A DNA stretch of 64,000 bases, taken from a virus. The position numbers were made by a program, and so were the translations under genes. Below, piece by piece: positions 48,914-56,912 of the stretch (the first letter of the stretch is position 1; each line of letters opens with the position of its first letter). The notes beneath the pieces were generated by a model that was given only the letters and a program-made list of their open reading frames with translations, was not told the origin of the DNA and made no database searches. The DNA lies in the IMG/VR virus record IMGVR_UViG_3300032397_000005, positions 1-64,000 of that record; one strand, 5' to 3'.

Positions 48914-49763
48914 GAGACCCCTGATTGCGGCGGTTAGGGACGCCTTGTCGGAGGCGGAGCGGCGCGGGCGGGAGGCGGGGCTCCGGGAGCGGCTCCGGAT
49001 CCCAAGGCTCCCCTGGGATCAGTTCTTCATGCTCCACGCTCACCTGACGGCCACTCGGTCCACGTGTGATCGCGGGCCGGAGCTCCTCCTGGATCCCGGG
49101 CGGCACGGCGTGGGGGCGGTGATTGTCCGGGAGAACCGGATGGTGGCCGGGGGCTACAATGGGTCACCTCCTGGGGAACCGCACTGCTCGGATCTGGTTT
49201 GCGCCAATTGCGCCGCGGACTACGTGAGGGACCCCATCGACCCGTCTAAGGACGACCGTGGCTTTGCCCGGGCGGAGATCAATGCGGGGAGGTGCCCGAT
49301 CTGCGGCGGGAAGATCCTGGGTGGTCACATAATGCGGGATGGTCATTGCGTCAGAACACTGCACGCGGAGGAGAACGCCTTGCTCCAGTGCGCCCTGGAC
49401 GGGACCACCCCGGAGGGGGCCGCGATCTACACGTCCGCCTCTGCGTGCTGGGACTGCTCCAAGCGGATCCTGAGGGCCAAGGTGGCGCGCGTGGTCTTTG
49501 CGGACGTGTATGACTCGCGCTACGGGCTCTCACTTGACGCCGTGGAGTTGCTCCGGCGGAATGAGGTGCAGATTGAGTACCTGGACGTTCGAGATGCGCT
49601 TAGTTGGGCCAGAGCTTCCTCTTTCAAGGTAGTAGGGGCCCGGGGTCGCGTCCGGTCCCACCCAGAGCGACTTGAGCGAGGAGAGGACGGGGGTGAGCCA
49701 AAGCAGGAGACCAGGAAGGGTCATCCGGTGGTGAATAACTCACCCGGGGATTGGGATCCCTGA
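48891..49763 (+). CDS. dCMP deaminase-family protein
   Basis: 290 residues. Zinc-deaminase signature: H158-A-E160-E (TLHAEENALLQC) and SACWDCSK in place of the usual PCxxC, with an extra zinc-ribbon insertion (DLVCANCAADY ... CPICGGK), as in T4-type dCMP deaminases. An N-terminal extension (~40 residues) and a disordered tail are unusual. It would convert dCMP to dUMP, feeding ThyX. Confidence 0.8.
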   Translation: MGEGPLAERPLIAAVRDALSEAERRGREAGLRERLRIPRLPWDQFFMLHAHLTATRSTCDRGPELLLDPGRHGVGAVIVRENRMVAGGYNGSPPGEPHCSDLVCANCAADYVRDPIDPSKDDRGFARAEINAGRCPICGGKILGGHIMRDGHCVRTLHAEENALLQCALDGTTPEGAAIYTSASACWDCSKRILRAKVARVVFADVYDSRYGLSLDAVELLRRNEVQIEYLDVRDALSWARASSFKVVGARGRVRSHPERLERGEDGGEPKQETRKGHPVVNNSPGDWDP

Positions 49764-49969
49764 TGCCTCCCTGCGTCATCTGCCTGAAGCGACCGCGTAT
49801 TGGGAGCCTGTTGTGCGACGTCTGCGGGCGGAGCTACGACCGGGACCTGCGGATTGGGGACGGGACGATCGCCGGGGCGATCCGGTGGGCGGCGCGCCGG
49901 GCGCGGTTCTTCGAGCGGCGCAGAGCGAGCTTCATTCTGAGAGAAGGAGGGAAGCGTGACCAAGTTTGA
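49763..49969 (+). CDS. Hypothetical small zinc-ribbon protein
   Basis: 68 residues, TGATG overlap with the deaminase. CVICLKRP ... LCDVCGRSY forms a zinc ribbon, then a basic helix (WAARRARFFERRRASF). Family not recognised. Confidence 0.5.
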   Translation: MPPCVICLKRPRIGSLLCDVCGRSYDRDLRIGDGTIAGAIRWAARRARFFERRRASFILREGGKRDQV

Positions 49970-50450
49970 GATGGAACTGAGGGACCTCATTAACAAGCAC
50001 AGCCTGGAGAACGCAAGTGACACCCCGGACTTCATCCTGACCCAGTACATCACCGGGTGTCTGGTCAACTTCTCCAACCGGGCGCGGGAGCGGGAGGGTT
50101 GGTTTGGGAGGATCCGCTCGCGGGAGGACGGGGAGGAGCTTGCGTTCAAGGTTGGGGAGCCCCTGAATAACCCCCACCGCGTGGCGGAGGCGGAGGAGTG
50201 CGAGCTGCTCTCCGCGCTGGTTCAGATCTTCCCGGACGCTAGTCACCGGGCGGAGGCGGAGCGGCGTCTGGCGGACGCATGTCAACCGTTCCTGGTCTGC
50301 ATCAACGGGACCGGGACGCGGGCGCGGATCTCCGCGGCGGCGCAGGTTGTCCTGGATGAGATGCGGGCGGAGGGGAAGACGGACGTTCAGGCGGTGGTTT
50401 CGGCGGAGGGGCGGGCGTCACGCGTGAACCTGACGTTCCGGAAGGTCTGA
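49956..50450 (+). CDS. Hypothetical phage protein
   Basis: 164 residues behind GAAGGAGGG. The first part (LENASDTPDFILTQYITGCL then VNFSNRAREREGWFG) is a pattern seen in small conserved proteins of many phages next to thymidylate genes; the C-terminal ~60 residues form a separate beta/helix segment. Function unknown. Confidence 0.55.
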   Translation: MTKFEMELRDLINKHSLENASDTPDFILTQYITGCLVNFSNRAREREGWFGRIRSREDGEELAFKVGEPLNNPHRVAEAEECELLSALVQIFPDASHRAEAERRLADACQPFLVCINGTGTRARISAAAQVVLDEMRAEGKTDVQAVVSAEGRASRVNLTFRKV

Positions 50451-51013
50451 TGGGTCCGGTCCTGACCAAGCGGGAGAACCTCCGGAGGATCGAGTTGGGA
50501 CTCTACGGCAACCGCCTGCGGACGTGGCGGACGCTCGGGGATCTCCGCGCAAGTGGTTGGGCCGGGTTGGTGACGATCCGGACCCTCATGGGGGGCGGCG
50601 GACCCTGCGTCTACGACGTACCGGCGCTCAGCGTGGGGTTCGTGGTTGAAGCTCTCGGTCTCCCGGAACGGGACGTGTACTTCAACCAGGGCGCGGTGGA
50701 CTCCAGCGTGATCATTCAGGGGGAGTACCTGAACGACGTGGTCCGCGTGGACGGGCGGACGTTTGACGGGGTCCTCCTGTTCTCCACCGTCAAGCTGAAG
50801 ATGCGGGACGCCCTCCGGGCGGAGTCTCGGACCGTCTACGGCCTGGCGGGTCAGACGGCGCTCCGGGCGGAGATGACGCCCTCCAGCTGGGCGGACTTCG
50901 AGGCGCTCCTGGAGCTCTACCCGAGTCACGTCCTGGAGGTCTCCGTCTACGCTGGGACGGTTGGGGACGTTCCGGGAAGAAACGCGGTGGTGTGGGAGGT
51001 TCGTAGGTATTGA
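50450..51013 (+). CDS. Hypothetical protein
   Basis: 187 residues, TGATG overlap. Mixed alpha/beta (GFVVEALGLPERDVYFNQG; VDGRTFDGVLLFSTVKLKM). No motif recognised. Lies in the deaminase-ThyX operon. Confidence 0.5.
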   Translation: MGPVLTKRENLRRIELGLYGNRLRTWRTLGDLRASGWAGLVTIRTLMGGGGPCVYDVPALSVGFVVEALGLPERDVYFNQGAVDSSVIIQGEYLNDVVRVDGRTFDGVLLFSTVKLKMRDALRAESRTVYGLAGQTALRAEMTPSSWADFEALLELYPSHVLEVSVYAGTVGDVPGRNAVVWEVRRY

Positions 51014-51026
51014 TTGGAGGTGCTTG

Positions 51027-51146
51027 GTGATTGCGTACATCCTGGCGACGGTGGGAAGTTCCTGGTTCCGGACCTTTCTACTGGTCTTGACCATCGTCGG
51101 CGTGCTCCTGTACGCCCTGGTTCACCTAGAAGGGAGGGATGAATGA
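51027..51146 (+). CDS. 39-residue membrane protein
   Basis: GTG at 51027, 6 bases after GGAGG. One transmembrane helix (FRTFLLVLTIVGVLLYALV) with an acidic end. Its stop overlaps the ThyX ATG (ATGA). Confidence 0.45.
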   Translation: MIAYILATVGSSWFRTFLLVLTIVGVLLYALVHLEGRDE

Positions 51147-51970
51147 GTAAATTTAGCATTTTGGAGGTTGTGGAACCGCACGCGTACCTTGTGGGGGAGG
51201 CGGGAAGCAGCCCGGAGACTTGGGCGGAGCGGGCACTTCTGCTCATCGAGGAGTGCGGGCGGGTCTCCCACAAGAGCGAGGGGCGGATCAAACCCGGGAG
51301 CGCGGTCCCGTTCGTGCGGAAGGTGGCCATCGAGTGGGGGCACGAGTCGATTCTGGAGCACGCCAGCCTGACGGTCTGCTTCGTGGGCTCCCGGTCGATG
51401 AGTCACCAGCTGGTTAGACATCGAATCGCCGCCTACACTCAGGAGTCCCAGCGATTCTGCGACTACGCGACGCCGGCACTTGGTCTGGACGAACAACCGG
51501 AGTGCGAGCGGGTGAGTCGACTGAAGGTGGTCGTCCCCCCGTCCGTCTCCGCGGACCTCCCGGCGGGGAGCCTGGTGTACCAAGATAACGTGCGGATAAC
51601 CGACGCTAATTGCGTCCTGGAACGCCTCAGCGTGAGGCGAAGTGAGGAGCTGCCTCCGGAGGGAGTAGACCTCAGATCCCCAGTCGGGGTCTTCCTCGCG
51701 TCCGTCATGAGCTCATACGCCACCTATCAGAAACTTCGGGAGCTCAACATACCGGCGGAGGACGCGCGGGAGGTCCTGCCAAACGCCACGAAGACGGAGG
51801 TGTACACCACCTTCAACCTCCGGGAGTGGCGCCACTTCTTCAAGATGAGACTGGACAAGCACGCTCAGTGGCAGATCAGGAAGGTTGCCCGGGAGGTCTT
51901 CAACTTCCTCCTGGCGGTCTGCCCTGTGGTGCTGGAGGGGTTGAGGACGCACTCCGGGGAGGTGATATGA
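51143..51970 (+). CDS. thyX: Flavin-dependent thymidylate synthase ThyX
   Basis: 275 residues, standard length. The ThyX signature is intact: FVGSRSMSHQLV, R92-H-R94-IAAYTQESQRF, and a C-terminal NATKTEVYTTFNLREWRHFF. It converts dUMP to dTMP using folate and FAD. A ~50-residue loop between (VPPSVSADLPAGSLVYQDNV) is longer than usual. With the dCMP deaminase and RNR it completes a de novo dTMP route, contrasting with the motif-altered copy at 23739. Confidence 0.9.
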   Translation: MSKFSILEVVEPHAYLVGEAGSSPETWAERALLLIEECGRVSHKSEGRIKPGSAVPFVRKVAIEWGHESILEHASLTVCFVGSRSMSHQLVRHRIAAYTQESQRFCDYATPALGLDEQPECERVSRLKVVVPPSVSADLPAGSLVYQDNVRITDANCVLERLSVRRSEELPPEGVDLRSPVGVFLASVMSSYATYQKLRELNIPAEDAREVLPNATKTEVYTTFNLREWRHFFKMRLDKHAQWQIRKVAREVFNFLLAVCPVVLEGLRTHSGEVI

Positions 51971-52191
51971 GGTTTGTCAAGTTCACCGCGGATAACGGCG
52001 ACCCAATCTATATCAACCCGGAGTCCGTGCAGCGGGTGAGTAGGCGGGACGTTCAAGGCGGGGGGAGCCTGGTGGTGATGACCTACGGATCCGCGTCCGC
52101 GCGTGTCACCGAGGAGCCGGAGGAGGCGGCGCGGCTCCTGGAGGAGTGCCCGCCCTGGCGGCACGTCGAGCCGACCAAGTTGCACCTATGA
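51967..52191 (+). CDS. Hypothetical small beta protein
   Basis: 74 residues, ATGA overlap with ThyX. FVKFTADNGDPIYINPESVQ and a VVMTYGSASARVTEEPEEA core suggest an SH3-like or antitoxin-like barrel. Not recognised. Confidence 0.5.
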   Translation: MRFVKFTADNGDPIYINPESVQRVSRRDVQGGGSLVVMTYGSASARVTEEPEEAARLLEECPPWRHVEPTKLHL

Positions 52192-52228
52192 GGGTGCGGA
52201 CTTCCGCTGGATGACGGGATGAGGTACG

Positions 52229-52453
52229 GTGAAGGCGGGTGCTACTGAGGCAAGTGAGGAGCTGAGAACAGTGGATCATCGAAGAAGTGGCACCCACCTC
52301 GCTCCGAACGGAGGCGGCGTTTCCCTGGACGGGCGCTTCCTGAGCATCTGGTCCGACAAGACGGGCCCGGGCGCAATGTACTTCCGCGTGGGCGGTCGGT
52401 GGGTCCTCCTGCCGGACTGGGTGGCCAACCTGGTCCGGGAGCTGCGCTCGTGA
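52229..52453 (+). CDS. Hypothetical protein
   Basis: 74 residues from GTG 52229 behind GAGG. A beta-rich middle (VSLDGRFLSIWSDKTGPG; YFRVGGRWVLLPDWV) suggests a small folded domain; start uncertain. Confidence 0.4.
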   Translation: MKAGATEASEELRTVDHRRSGTHLAPNGGGVSLDGRFLSIWSDKTGPGAMYFRVGGRWVLLPDWVANLVRELRS

Positions 52454-52465
52454 CGTCACGTACGT

Positions 52466-52521
52466 CCCTAGACGTCCCAGCGCCACCAGGGGGGCTCCGG
52501 GGCGCCAACCGGTGTCTAGGG
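52466..52521. repeat. Inverted repeat in small gap
   Basis: CCCTAGAC (52466-52473) pairs with GTCTAGGG (52514-52521) across 40 bases, in the 133-base gap 52454-52586. Additional C/G-rich palindromes follow. It may be a terminator-like structure, without T-run, similar in layout to the one at 9329. Confidence 0.4.
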
Positions 52522-52586
52522 TCGGGGGCGGCAACGGAGGGGCCTCGAGGGCCGGCCAACGCGTCCACGCGTGATGTGAGGTGAGG

Positions 52587-52853
52587 ATGCCTTCCTACGT
52601 GATCTGCGTCGAGGCGGTGATCTCCCTGTCAACGGAGGTGGAGGCAACTTCCCTCGAAGACGCCGTCTCCGCGGCGCAGCGGCGTGGAGTCCGGGATCTG
52701 TGCCATCAGTGCGCCGGCGGAGACCCCGCCTCTGAGTGGGTGACCAGCGGTGAGCTCGACTGCGATCCCGCGATCTCCACCCTCTCGAGCGTCACCGTCG
52801 ACGGGGAGGACGTTGACCTGGGAGCGGTCCGCGCGTGCTGGGAAGGTGGGTGA
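52587..52853 (+). CDS. Hypothetical protein
   Basis: 88 residues from ATG 52587 (GTG 52581 possible). Short beta/alpha with VEATSLEDAVSAAQRRGV and a Cys pair (DLCHQCAGG). Lies just ahead of the exonuclease. Not recognised. Confidence 0.5.
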   Translation: MPSYVICVEAVISLSTEVEATSLEDAVSAAQRRGVRDLCHQCAGGDPASEWVTSGELDCDPAISTLSSVTVDGEDVDLGAVRACWEGG

Positions 52854-52856
52854 CGG

Positions 52857-53717
52857 GTGACGTTCCTCATCGACGGCTCCGGCTTCGCCAAGGCGGCCTT
52901 CGTGCCCGGTCAGCAGAGTGCCCTCGCCCACCGCTTCCTCTCCCGGGTCTTCCAGCTGAACCTGCGCGGGCGCGGCCGGCCAATCGTCGTGGCCTGGGAC
53001 GCGCCGGACCACGTCTCCGGGCGCCGGGCCCGCTTCCCGGCCTACAAGGCAAACCGCGGTCTCCGCCCAGATCCGTTCGGGGGCGAGTACGCGGAGCAGG
53101 TTGCGGAGCTCCGGTCCCTCCTCCCGTCCCTGGGCGTCCACCAGGCGCTCAGTCCAGGTTGGGAGGCGGACGACGTCCTGGCCACCCTGGCTCGATCCGC
53201 GCCGGGGGAGGTGCTCGTCCTGACGCGGGACCGGGACATGATCCAGCTCGTTGATGAGCGGGTCTCCGTCCTGCTCAAGGTGGGCTCGAGGGAGCACCTC
53301 CTCGGGGAGCGGGGCGCGGAGAAGTTCCTCGGCTTCTCACCGCACGTCCACCGAGATTGGAAGGCGCTGGCGGGCGACTCCGGCGACGGCGTGCCCGGGA
53401 TGCCGGGGATCGGGGAGAAGACGGCCACGGCGCTCCTCGAGTTCCGCCCCACGCTCGTTCCGGACCTCCTCGGGGGCTCCGTCTACTACGGGCCGAACGG
53501 GCTCCAGGAACTCGAGCCGCGGGTCCGGACCGCCTTCCTGGGACTGCTCAAGCCGGAGGCGCGGGACCGACTCGAGCTGATGCGCTGGCTGGTCTCGCTT
53601 CACGAGGTCCCAATCCAAGTCCTGCGCGGGCGCCTGGACCTGGTGGAGGCGCGGACCTTCTTCTCCGCCTCGGGACTCCGGCTCCTTGGGTCTCGACTCC
53701 CGGAGTGGTCAAAATGA
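52857..53717 (+). CDS. 5'-3' exonuclease / flap endonuclease (PolA-N / T5-type)
   Basis: 286 residues, GTG start. FLIDGSGFAKAAF, the conserved VAWDAP ... RRARFPAYKANR, EADDVLATLA, VLTRDRDMIQL, and ALAGDSGDGVPGMPGIGEKTA are the acidic metal-site motifs and the helix-hairpin-helix of FEN1/T5 exonuclease family proteins. It removes RNA primers and flaps during lagging-strand synthesis, complementing the primase and PolB. Confidence 0.87.
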   Translation: MTFLIDGSGFAKAAFVPGQQSALAHRFLSRVFQLNLRGRGRPIVVAWDAPDHVSGRRARFPAYKANRGLRPDPFGGEYAEQVAELRSLLPSLGVHQALSPGWEADDVLATLARSAPGEVLVLTRDRDMIQLVDERVSVLLKVGSREHLLGERGAEKFLGFSPHVHRDWKALAGDSGDGVPGMPGIGEKTATALLEFRPTLVPDLLGGSVYYGPNGLQELEPRVRTAFLGLLKPEARDRLELMRWLVSLHEVPIQVLRGRLDLVEARTFFSASGLRLLGSRLPEWSK

Positions 53718-54040
53718 GCAACGTCTGGTTCGTCTACCTGGTCCGCGCGGCGGACGGTTCCCTCCACTGCGGGATCTCCACGGACGTCGAGCGGCGGGTC
53801 CGGGAGCACAACGAGGGCTGGCGCGGCGCCAAGTGCCTCCGGGGGAAGCGGCCGGTTTCCCTGGCCTGGCGGAGCGCGGGGATGACCAAGTCGGCCGCCC
53901 TCCGACTCGAGGCGCGCCTCGAGCCACTTCACCCGCACTGGAGCGAGCGCCTGGCCGCGGAGTGGGCGGAGGTCAACGACCGATGGGGAGGAGTGGAGGA
54001 GTGGAGGAGTGGAGGAGTGGAGGAGGTTCGCCGCCGTTGA
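53714..54040 (+). CDS. GIY-YIG nuclease domain protein (UPF0213/YhbQ-like)
   Basis: 108 residues from ATG 53714. WFVYLVRAADGSLHCGISTD then VERRVREHNEG and KCLRGKRPV follow the compact GIY-YIG fold, with the second motif being HCGI. The C-terminal end is a low-complexity repeat (GVEEWRSGGVEEV). Standalone GIY-YIG proteins of this size act in DNA repair or as homing-type nucleases; host chromosomal YhbQ-like proteins are possible donors. Confidence 0.75.
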   Translation: MSNVWFVYLVRAADGSLHCGISTDVERRVREHNEGWRGAKCLRGKRPVSLAWRSAGMTKSAALRLEARLEPLHPHWSERLAAEWAEVNDRWGGVEEWRSGGVEEVRRR

Positions 54041-54385
54041 TACCTTGGTGAGTGAGCTGCCCGTCTTGGCCGTCCTGGCGAAGAGGGGTCCAACGTGACG
54101 GCTAATGACCTGGTACTCTTCAGGAAGGTTCGTGATCCTCATTGGGGCACCACTGGTTCGAGCTGGCGCTATCCAAGCCGTCCTGGCGAATGATCCGTAC
54201 TGTGGCTCCTTTACTCAGGAATTTCACATTGAGATGCAGCGAGTCGGTCCCCCGCTCGAGGTTCGTACACTTCCCCTGGGTAGTGTACATGAAAAGGCGA
54301 GGGGATCCCGAGGGCGGGCGGGGCGGCGGGCGCGGGAGGGGTCCCTCCCGCGTAAGCGGGCGCCCTCCTGGGAGGGGCTGAATGT

Positions 54386-54403
54386 CTGCCTACATGTAGG
54401 CAG
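54386..54403. promoter_or_regulatory. 18-bp palindrome, putative operator
   Basis: CTGCCTACATGTAGGCAG is a perfect palindrome. Its core CTACATGTAGGC recurs with one change at 61916 (CTATATGTAGGC) and imperfectly at 63251 (TTATATGTAGGC). Confidence 0.55.
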
Positions 54404-54472
54404 GAGGGGGGTGGGGGGCGGTCCGGGGTCGGGGGGCGGGTCGCTCCGGGCGGGGCTGACTCGCGCCCCGGG

Positions 54473-54589
54473 CGGGACCCAAGTTGGGACCAACTTGTTA
54501 TCGTTCAGAAACGGGACCCAAGTTGGGACCAACTTGTTATCGTTCAGAAACGGGACCCAAGTTGGGACCAACTTGTTATCGTTCAGAAA
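54473..54589. repeat. Three perfect 39-bp direct repeats with internal dyad
   Basis: Units at 54473-54511, 54512-54550 and 54551-54589 are identical, then a partial copy (54595-54602). Each contains AAGTTGGGACCAACTT, a 7-bp-arm inverted repeat with two spacer bases. They are contiguous, without unique spacers, so not CRISPR. They may bind the HTH protein encoded leftward at 54627-54845. Confidence 0.9.
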
Positions 54590-54626
54590 CGGGGTTCAGA
54601 AATGGAGTCCCGGTTTAGGTCCAACG

Positions 54627-54845
54627 CTAGGCCAGTCTCTTGACGCGGGCGACGTGACCGGACGCGTTCCGGACGCTCCGGGAGTACGCCCTTGGGGACC
54701 ACCCCTCGGCGTCCACCTCCCGGACGACCCACATCGAGCCGACGCGGGTCCCGGGCAGCCTCCCGTCTCGGATTGCGTACAGGACGCAGACGCGGGTGAC
54801 GCCCCGCAGCGCGGCAACCTCGGACACCGACAGGAGCTTGTCCAA
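54627..54845 (-). CDS. Leftward small HTH (excisionase/MerR-type) regulator
   Basis: 72 residues, TTG start at 54845 with GAGG spaced 6 bases. LLSVSEVAALRGVTRVCVLY then AIRDGRLPGTRVGSMWVV is a typical HTH_17 domain, followed by a basic tail. It is the only leftward gene in this region and is related in the recognition-helix region to the rightward gene at 17416. Its stop lies 25 bases from the 39-bp repeats, which may be its binding sites. Confidence 0.7.
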   Translation of the reverse strand: MDKLLSVSEVAALRGVTRVCVLYAIRDGRLPGTRVGSMWVVREVDAEGWSPRAYSRSVRNASGHVARVKRLA

Positions 54846-54872
54846 CTCGAACCTCGCTCTCTCTCTCCCTAT

Positions 54873-54901
54873 ATCTTAGCGAACGAAAGGTCTCCCGTCC
54901 A
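54873..54901 (-). promoter_or_regulatory. Leftward promoter of HTH gene
   Basis: Read on the minus strand, TGGACG (54901-54896), 17 bases, TAAGAT (54878-54873), matching the early promoter consensus. It faces left toward the TTG at 54845. Confidence 0.65.
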
Positions 54902-54990
54902 TCACTTTTCACTCCCAATCGGTAACGAACTGGCAACGCTCCCGGGCTTCGAGTCGGCGGAGGTCCGCCTCGGGTCTGAGGTGGTCGACG

Positions 54991-55755
54991 TTGGCGCGGA
55001 CGGATCGGTCCGCGTTCGCCCGGAGTGAGGCGTCCGTGGACTGGATCCTGCGGACGATGGAGGACCTGGTGGTCACGCTCCCCTCCGGTGAGAGGGTGGA
55101 GGCGGCCTTCCGGAGGCCGTCGACGTCCGGACCCACCTCGCTGGCCGCCTCCGTCCGGTCCTGGCGCGGGGCCACGGTCTCCCTGGGGGACGGTTTCATG
55201 ACGCTCACCCTGGGTCGCGCGATCCTCCGCGTGAGGACGCGTCCGGTCTCGATCCAACGTCCCCAAGTGCCGGCGTACTTCCGGACGGGTTCCATCCACG
55301 TTGTCCTCGGGGATCCCGGGTGGATCCTCCTGCGCGTTGAGGGGCGTACGGTGGCGATCCTGCGGGCGGATCTGGCGCCGTGGGCGCCGGTTGTGCGCTT
55401 GGTGGTCCCGGATCCCGGGGTTGAGGCGCTGCTGAATGCGTCCGCCGGTCCGGCGCGTTTCCTCCCGGCGATTAGAACTGGTACCGGGGTGCTACTGTCC
55501 GGCGTTCGCTGGGTGAACGCGGGCGGGGCGGTGGTCCCGGTGGACTTCCTGCGGGCGCTCCCGGTTGGGACGGTCGTCTCGGTGGCTGAAAACGTCCTGC
55601 GGGCACCCGGGTTTGGGGCGGTAACCGGAACGACGGACTTCCTGGCGTGCGTGGAGGAGGAGACCGGGGTGCTCCCGCCCTCCCGGACGTCCTACTGGAC
55701 TGATCTTCTCCTCTTCTTATTTCCCTGGACATATTCTTTCTACGTGGTAAGATGA
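54991..55755 (+). CDS. Hypothetical beta-rich protein
   Basis: 254 residues from TTG 54991 (GAGGTGG upstream); an ATG at 55057 is possible. Mostly beta strands (VVTLPSGERVEAAF; VSLGDGFMTLTLGRAILRV), no motif. The 3' end runs through the next promoter: the stop TGA overlaps the -10 region. Competing leftward frames exist but have less protein-like composition. Not recognised. Confidence 0.5.
   Translation: MARTDRSAFARSEASVDWILRTMEDLVVTLPSGERVEAAFRRPSTSGPTSLAASVRSWRGATVSLGDGFMTLTLGRAILRVRTRPVSIQRPQVPAYFRTGSIHVVLGDPGWILLRVEGRTVAILRADLAPWAPVVRLVVPDPGVEALLNASAGPARFLPAIRTGTGVLLSGVRWVNAGGAVVPVDFLRALPVGTVVSVAENVLRAPGFGAVTGTTDFLACVEEETGVLPPSRTSYWTDLLLFLFPWTYSFYVVR
55726..55753 (+). promoter_or_regulatory. 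Early promoter module 1
   Basis: TGGACA (55726-55731), 16 bases, TAAGAT (55748-55753), then GAAAGT and ATG at 55760. The spacer TATTCTTTCTACGTGG matches the array's pattern. Confidence 0.8.
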
Positions 55756-55759
55756 AAGT

Positions 55760-56404
55760 ATGACAAACAACGCGGTGATTGAGACCACCTTCCAGCTCCT
55801 GAGCGTTCGCGACGTCCGCCCGGTGGACTGGTTCTCCGGTGAGCGGGTTGCAATCCCGGATGGTGAACTCCCGGAGTGCGCGCGCTGTGGGCGGCGCCAC
55901 GCCGTGGTCTGGACCCTCCGGGAGCTCCCATCCGGCGGGACGGTGACGGTTGGCTCCGGTTGCGGGCCCAAGCTCCTGGCGGAGGGGCTCCTCCCGGGTG
56001 TGGACCTCCACGCGGTTGCGGCGGCCAAGAAGGTCGCGGCGGCGGAGGTCAGGGCGATCCGGCGCGTGGGCGCGGAGGTGCGGGCGCGGGAGCTGGCGGA
56101 GCTGGCCCGGGCGGCGGATCTGGCGGCGGGTGACCCACCGGCGCCGGTCTGGACCGCGGACGTGTACGGGCGGGCGGAGTTCGTGACCGTGACCGTCGGC
56201 GCCGTGGTCCGCTGCGCCGTCGCCCGCCAGCTGGACCGCGTGGCGCTCGAGCGGATGGCCGCCTCCCAGTGGCGGGACGAGGTCCGGATGGCCGCGGTCG
56301 TCGCCGCCGGCTGCCCGCGCGGCGCGCAGCACGCGGTGGTCCGCCTGGCGAACGCGGAGACCGAGGGGACCCTCCGGGACGCCGCGGCCGCCCTCCTCGG
56401 GTAG
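55760..56404 (+). CDS. Hypothetical zinc-binding early protein
   Basis: 214 residues, ATG 6 bases after the -10 box. CARCGRRHAVVW ... VGSGCGPKLL resembles small zinc motifs seen in many phage and plasmid proteins, followed by a long Ala/Arg/Val coil (AAAKKVAAAEVRAIRR). Function unknown; probably an early host-takeover or regulatory factor. Confidence 0.6.
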   Translation: MTNNAVIETTFQLLSVRDVRPVDWFSGERVAIPDGELPECARCGRRHAVVWTLRELPSGGTVTVGSGCGPKLLAEGLLPGVDLHAVAAAKKVAAAEVRAIRRVGAEVRARELAELARAADLAAGDPPAPVWTADVYGRAEFVTVTVGAVVRCAVARQLDRVALERMAASQWRDEVRMAAVVAAGCPRGAQHAVVRLANAETEGTLRDAAAALLG

Positions 56405-56438
56405 TGAGAAAAAAAACGCACGCGGCTCGTCTTTTCCC

Positions 56439-56466
56439 TGTACATATTCTTTCTGCATGGTAAGAT
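56439..56466 (+). promoter_or_regulatory. Early promoter module 2
   Basis: TGTACA (56439-56444), 16 bases, TAAGAT (56461-56466), GAGAGT, ATG at 56473. Preceded by an A-run and TTTTCCC as in the other modules. Confidence 0.8.
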
Positions 56467-56472
56467 GAGAGT

Positions 56473-56676
56473 ATGAGCAAGACGACGGAGAGCAAGATGG
56501 CAAAGCGGAACGGACGCGAGGTGATGGAGCGGCTGGACGCGGAGCGGACGGACCGGATGCTCCGGGAGCTGGCCTCGGACCTGGCGGACCTCGTCGCCTC
56601 CGGTGACCTGACGGAGGCGGAGGCGAACGAGTGGATGACCCGGAAGCAGGACCAGTGGAACGGGGGTGACCGGTGA
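56473..56676 (+). CDS. Small early protein with shared MSKTTESKM start
   Basis: 67 residues. First nine residues MSKTTESKM are shared with three other early genes; the rest is helical (REVMERLDAERTDRMLREL). The second ATG (in frame, behind GGAG) may be the main start. GTG overlap with the next gene. Confidence 0.6.
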   Translation: MSKTTESKMAKRNGREVMERLDAERTDRMLRELASDLADLVASGDLTEAEANEWMTRKQDQWNGGDR

Positions 56677-56912
56677 CCGCTAAGAAGGACCCGCGCGCCG
56701 CAATCCGCGCCGCGCTCGAGGTGGCGATGGCGATCGCGGATGCCATCCGGGAGCTGGGGACGGTCCCGTCGGGCGTGCTCTACGCCCAGGTGGCGTCGGT
56801 CCTGACGCTGGAGGACTTCCTCTGCGTCGTCCGGAACCTGAAGGAGGCGGGCGTCGTCGCGGAGGCGAACCACGTCCTCCGCTGGACCGGACCCGCGTGG
56901 GGTGGCAAGTGA
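56673..56912 (+). CDS. Hypothetical small helical protein
   Basis: 79 residues, GTG start. Helical with a winged-helix-like end (TLEDFLCVVRNLKEAGVV). GTGA overlap with the RadC-like gene, so co-translated. Confidence 0.55.
   Translation: MTAKKDPRAAIRAALEVAMAIADAIRELGTVPSGVLYAQVASVLTLEDFLCVVRNLKEAGVVAEANHVLRWTGPAWGGK

Larger units (their letters stand above)
54041..54626. other. Non-coding control island
   Basis: No convincing gene. It contains an inverted repeat GTACACT/AGTGTAC (54265-54271, 54282-54288), a 10-bp-arm inverted repeat (54331-54340/54343-54352), an 18-bp palindrome (54386-54403), and three 39-bp direct repeats (54473-54589), plus several GC-rich runs. Open frames here are out of character with codon use elsewhere. 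It could be a regulatory, origin, centromere or attachment locus. Confidence 0.6.

Noticed and set aside
54473-54589. 39-bp repeats as a CRISPR array
   Set aside because: Repeats are directly adjacent with no spacers and no cas genes occur in the window.
54105-55028. 307-codon + frame across the repeat island and the leftward HTH gene
   Set aside because: Its repeats come from the 39-bp DNA repeats, it covers inverted repeats and opposes an HTH gene; composition is not protein-like.
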